Below, one piece after another: positions 8,765 through 10,707 of a stretch of DNA of 10,707 nt. The translations under genes and the position numbers were made by a program. This DNA is from JAICTV01 sp035634055. GTDB lineage: Bacteria; Planctomycetota; Phycisphaerae; Tepidisphaerales; Tepidisphaeraceae. The stretch lies in contig DASQDR010000131.1 of NCBI GenBank assembly GCA_035634055.1, forward strand, positions 1-10,707, written 5' to 3'. The notes beneath the pieces were generated by a model. It saw only the letters and a program-made list of their open reading frames with translations, made no database searches and had not been told where the DNA came from. The number at the start of each line of letters is the position of its first letter. Position 1 is the first letter of the stretch.

Positions 8765-9069
8765 ATGCAGCGCATCCACCGCACCGCCCCTGCGAGGAAG
8801 GATTACCTGGACATCTGGCACCACGTCGCCGCCAACGACATCGGCGCGGCCAGTCGCCTGATCGAGCGATTTGACGAAACGGTGCGGCTGCTGGCGGAGT
8901 TTCCAGGCATTGGCCGGCACACCGCGATGACCTGTTCCATGGCATGCGCAGCTTGCCGGTGCGGGGTTACATCATCTTCTACAGGCAGACTCGCGAGGGC
9001 ATCGAATTGATGCGCGTGCTGCACGGTGCCCGCGACCTGAAGAAGATCTTCCGCAGAAAACGCCGCTGA
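8765..9069 (+). pseudogene. parE: ParE-like toxin broken by a frameshift (apparent 2-base insertion)
   Basis: ParE toxins of the RelE/ParE fold poison DNA gyrase in known cases. Frame 1 reads MQRIHRTAPARKDYLDIWHH to PGIGRH (residues 1-52), then loses similarity and stops at 9010. From 8923 the frame shifted by 2 gives RDDLFHGMRSLPVRGYIIF and later RVLHGARDLKKIFRRKRR, ending at TGA 9067-9069, which is the normal ParE C-terminus. Removing one AC from CACAC at 8918-8922 joins them exactly as GRH-RDDL, restoring a 100-residue protein of usual size. No heptamer slippery site is evident, so I infer a mutation or a sequencing error, not programmed frameshifting. As read, the product lacks the conserved C-terminal half and is probably inactive. 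The stop in the restored frame is 5 bases before mlaF. Confidence 0.85.
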
Positions 9070-9074
9070 CCCTC

Positions 9075-9878
9075 ATGCCCGACACCGCCATTCAAGCTCG
9101 CGACGTCACCAAGCGGTTTGGCAGTCAGACCGTCCTGGACGCCGTCCGCCTCGACGTGTTCCAGGGCGAGACGCTGGTGATCATGGGCGGGTCGGGGTCG
9201 GGCAAGTCGACGTTGCTCCGGCTGCTGATCGGCAACCTTCGGCCCGAGGCGGGGGAGATCGTCGCCCTTGGCGAATCGCTCGGCTCGATGACCGACGAGG
9301 GGCGCGACGCCTACCGCAAGAAGATCGGCGTGCTGTTCCAGAGCGGCGCGCTGTTCAACTCGATGACCGTGGCCGACAACGTCGCGCTGCCGCTGCGCGA
9401 GCACAGCGAGCTGGCCGAGGAGACGATCGAGATCATCGTGAAGATCACGCTCGAGCTGGTAGGCCTGCGCGAGCACGCGGACAAGATGCCCGCCCAGCTC
9501 TCCGGCGGGATGAAGAAGCGCGCCGGGCTCGCCCGCGCGCTGGCGCTGGACCCGAAGATCCTTTTCTACGACGAGCCCTCGGCCGGCCTGGACCCGGTCA
9601 CCAGCGCGGAGATCGACGAGTTGATCCTGGATCTGAACAACAAGCTCGGCGTCACCAGCGTGGTGGTCACGCACGAGATGGATTCCGCCTTCCGCATCGC
9701 CGACCGGATGGTGCTGCTGGACCGCGGCAAGTTCATCGTCTCCGGCACGCCCGACGAGATGCGCGAGAGCACCGACCCGCTGGTCCGCCAGTTCGTGCAC
9801 GGCCTGACCAAGGGCCCCCTCACCGACCGCCGCCGCGCGGGCGGTTATGAGGTCGACCTGCTAGGCGGCGAAGTTTGA
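9075..9878 (+). CDS. mlaF: MlaF-family ABC transporter ATP-binding protein (MCE/Mla lipid transport)
   Basis: This is the cytoplasmic ATPase that drives the MlaE permease; 267 residues is the usual length for MlaF/Mkl proteins. Motifs in order are Walker A GGSGSGKST (38-46), Q-loop FQSGALF (Gln89), signature LSGGM (142-146), Walker B ILFYDEP (162-168) and the H-loop His200 in VTHEM. The FQSGALFNSMTV segment and the AGLDPV D-loop are typical of the MlaF group. The C-terminal tail (about 245-267) is short and polar. No good Shine-Dalgarno precedes the ATG. The start is 5 bases after the restored parE stop, so translation may depend on coupling to parE, which the frameshift would disturb. It belongs with mlaE and mlaD. 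Confidence 0.94.
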   Translation: MPDTAIQARDVTKRFGSQTVLDAVRLDVFQGETLVIMGGSGSGKSTLLRLLIGNLRPEAGEIVALGESLGSMTDEGRDAYRKKIGVLFQSGALFNSMTVADNVALPLREHSELAEETIEIIVKITLELVGLREHADKMPAQLSGGMKKRAGLARALALDPKILFYDEPSAGLDPVTSAEIDELILDLNNKLGVTSVVVTHEMDSAFRIADRMVLLDRGKFIVSGTPDEMRESTDPLVRQFVHGLTKGPLTDRRRAGGYEVDLLGGEV

Positions 9879-9881
9879 GTG

Positions 9882-9903
9882 GGCCGCGGGCGAGAGCGCG
9901 GCC
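9882..9903 (+). other. Short GC hairpin just after mlaF
   Basis: GGCCGCG (9882-9888) pairs with CGCGGCC (9897-9903) around an 8-base loop, 4 bases after the mlaF stop. It has no T-tract and may be chance in GC-rich DNA, or may add to the structure of the repeat that follows. Confidence 0.3.
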
Positions 9904-9915
9904 GAACGCGGAGAC

Positions 9916-10001
9916 GGACGAGCCACGAATGGCACGAATGAACACGAATACGAGTTATAGTGAACAGGTCTTCCCCCATTCGTGCCATTCGTGGCTTGTT
10001 C
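9916..10001. repeat. Long inverted repeat of CACGAAT units between mlaF and mlaD
   Basis: A perfect 20-bp inverted repeat (9921-9940 with 9977-9996) extends to 25 pairs (9916-9940 with 9977-10001) with two G-U wobbles, around a 36-base loop. The left arm and loop hold three CACGAAT units (9924, 9933, 9943) spaced 9 and 10 bases; the right arm holds two complementary ATTCGTG units (9978, 9987). The AT content is higher than in the neighbours, and the loop contains TATAGT (9956-9961). No protein is encoded. It resembles the dispersed intergenic palindromes with CACGAATG motifs that I recall from several environmental bacterial phyla; I cannot check this here. In mRNA it would form a strong hairpin between the mlaF and mlaD messages. 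Confidence 0.85.
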
Positions 10002-10048
10002 TCCTCTTCGTCATCGCGTTCACCCGCTGGGGCTAACTGAGGCTGCGC

Positions 10049-10707
10049 ATGGCTGAGCACAACGATCGCAACGCGTTCAAGGCCGGGCTGTTCATCGTGT
10101 TCAGCGTCCTGCTGATCCTCGGCGTGGTCGTGGCCATCAAGGGCATTGGCACGTTCATCGAGCCGGACCAGGTGCGCACCGCGACGTTCAAGCTGACCGA
10201 CGACGTCGGCGGGCTGCGCATCGGCGACGACGTGCGCATCGGCGGGCTGAAGGTCGGCATCGTCCGCTCCATCCGCATCGACGACCCGGGCGATCCTGCC
10301 AATCCGCCGCGCGTGCTGATCTCGTTCAACATTCCCCGGCGGCTGGTGCTGCGCGACGGCGCGGCGCTGGCGGTTCAGAGCACGCTGACCGGCACGTCGT
10401 GGCTCAACTTCAGCACCCTGGGCACCGGGCAGCCGCTCGGCGACAGCGTCGCGCTGGCCGGCGCCCCGAGCACGTTCGCGCAGCTCGCCAACAGCCTTGG
10501 CGAGCTCGCGCCGGAGGTGCAGAAGCTGGCGCGCGACCTTCGCACCGTCACGCTGCCGAAGGTGAACGACACCGCCGAGGGCGCCCGCCAGACGGTGGCG
10601 GCCGTCCGCGGGCGGGTGGACGGCGCCTTCGACCGCTACAACGCGTTGACCGACCGGCTCAACGAGGTCTTCGTCCACATGCGCGACATCTTCGGCGACA
10701 GCAAGCC
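10049..10707 (+). CDS. mlaD: MlaD-like MCE-domain protein (partial, runs off the right edge)
   Basis: This is a membrane-anchored substrate-binding component of the Mla lipid transporter; in known systems it forms a ring in the periplasm and passes phospholipid through a central pore. The 219 visible residues begin with a short cytoplasmic stretch and one transmembrane helix (about 12-31, AGLFIVFSVLLILGVVVAI). An MCE domain follows (about 41-135) with the signature DDVGGLRIGDDVRIGGLKVG (51-70). From about 140 the sequence is helical (ANSLGELAPEVQKLARDLRT and onward), as in MCE proteins with a long coiled C-terminus, but the end is not visible. The ATG has GAGG 6 bases upstream. The gene is separated from mlaF by 170 bases that include a long inverted repeat, so it may not be simply cotranscribed. 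Confidence 0.9.
   Translation, partial: MAEHNDRNAFKAGLFIVFSVLLILGVVVAIKGIGTFIEPDQVRTATFKLTDDVGGLRIGDDVRIGGLKVGIVRSIRIDDPGDPANPPRVLISFNIPRRLVLRDGAALAVQSTLTGTSWLNFSTLGTGQPLGDSVALAGAPSTFAQLANSLGELAPEVQKLARDLRTVTLPKVNDTAEGARQTVAAVRGRVDGAFDRYNALTDRLNEVFVHMRDIFGDSK

Noticed and set aside
8911..8930. Programmed ribosomal frameshifting in parE
   Set aside because: No X-XXY-YYZ slippery heptamer or obvious stimulator is seen, and the join is explained exactly by a 2-base AC duplication.
9921..9996. CRISPR-like array from the repeated CACGAAT units
   Set aside because: Units are only 7 bases with 2-3 base gaps, and they are arranged as an inverted repeat with no spacers.
9916..10001. Intrinsic terminator of mlaF
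   Set aside because: The stem is long with a 36-base loop and no T-tract follows; it looks like a repeat element, though it may still affect RNA ends.

Overview
The window comes from a GC-rich, diderm bacterium, most likely a planctomycete and plausibly of the class Phycisphaerae. The strongest pointer is the 1191-residue protein at 4042-7617, which has the planctomycete/verrucomicrobial 'PVC-type' layout: a beta-propeller dehydrogenase-like domain, a HEAT-repeat array and a C-terminal CxxCH haem domain. The MCE/Mla phospholipid transport genes imply an outer membrane. Several starts lack a clear Shine-Dalgarno sequence. The lineage is an inference from gene content, because no rRNA or other marker is present.

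Layout, left to right. Positions 1-132 are probably the proline-rich 3' end of a gene cut by the window edge. A stretch of about 380 bases without a convincing gene (133-512) leads to clpX (+, 513-1946), which ends in a textbook intrinsic terminator (1987-2023). Between clpX and the convergent GH43 gene lies a compact nested inverted-repeat element (2031-2149). A secreted GH43 glycosidase with a C-terminal beta-xylosidase-type lectin-like domain (-, 2174-3811) is divergent from the PVC-type cytochrome protein (+, 4042-7617), with a shared 230-base upstream region.

From 7647 to the right edge runs an MCE/Mla lipid-transport cluster: mlaE-like permease (7647-8477), mlaF-like ATPase (9075-9878) and mlaD-like MCE protein (10049 to beyond the edge). 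It is interrupted twice. Between mlaE and mlaF sits a ParD/ParE toxin-antitoxin pair whose ParE reading frame is broken by what looks like a 2-base AC duplication. Between mlaF and mlaD sits a long, almost perfect inverted repeat (9916-10001) built from CACGAAT units.

How they work together: the Mla proteins would form an inner-membrane ABC complex moving phospholipids between membranes. The GH43 enzyme and the PVC-type protein may act together in the periplasm on plant or algal polysaccharide, but only their arrangement suggests this. ClpX is housekeeping. I see no tRNA, rRNA, CRISPR array, transposase or phage gene. The parts most worth a second look are the TA module with a broken toxin inside the mla cluster and the two structured intergenic repeats; no wholly new multi-gene system is evident.
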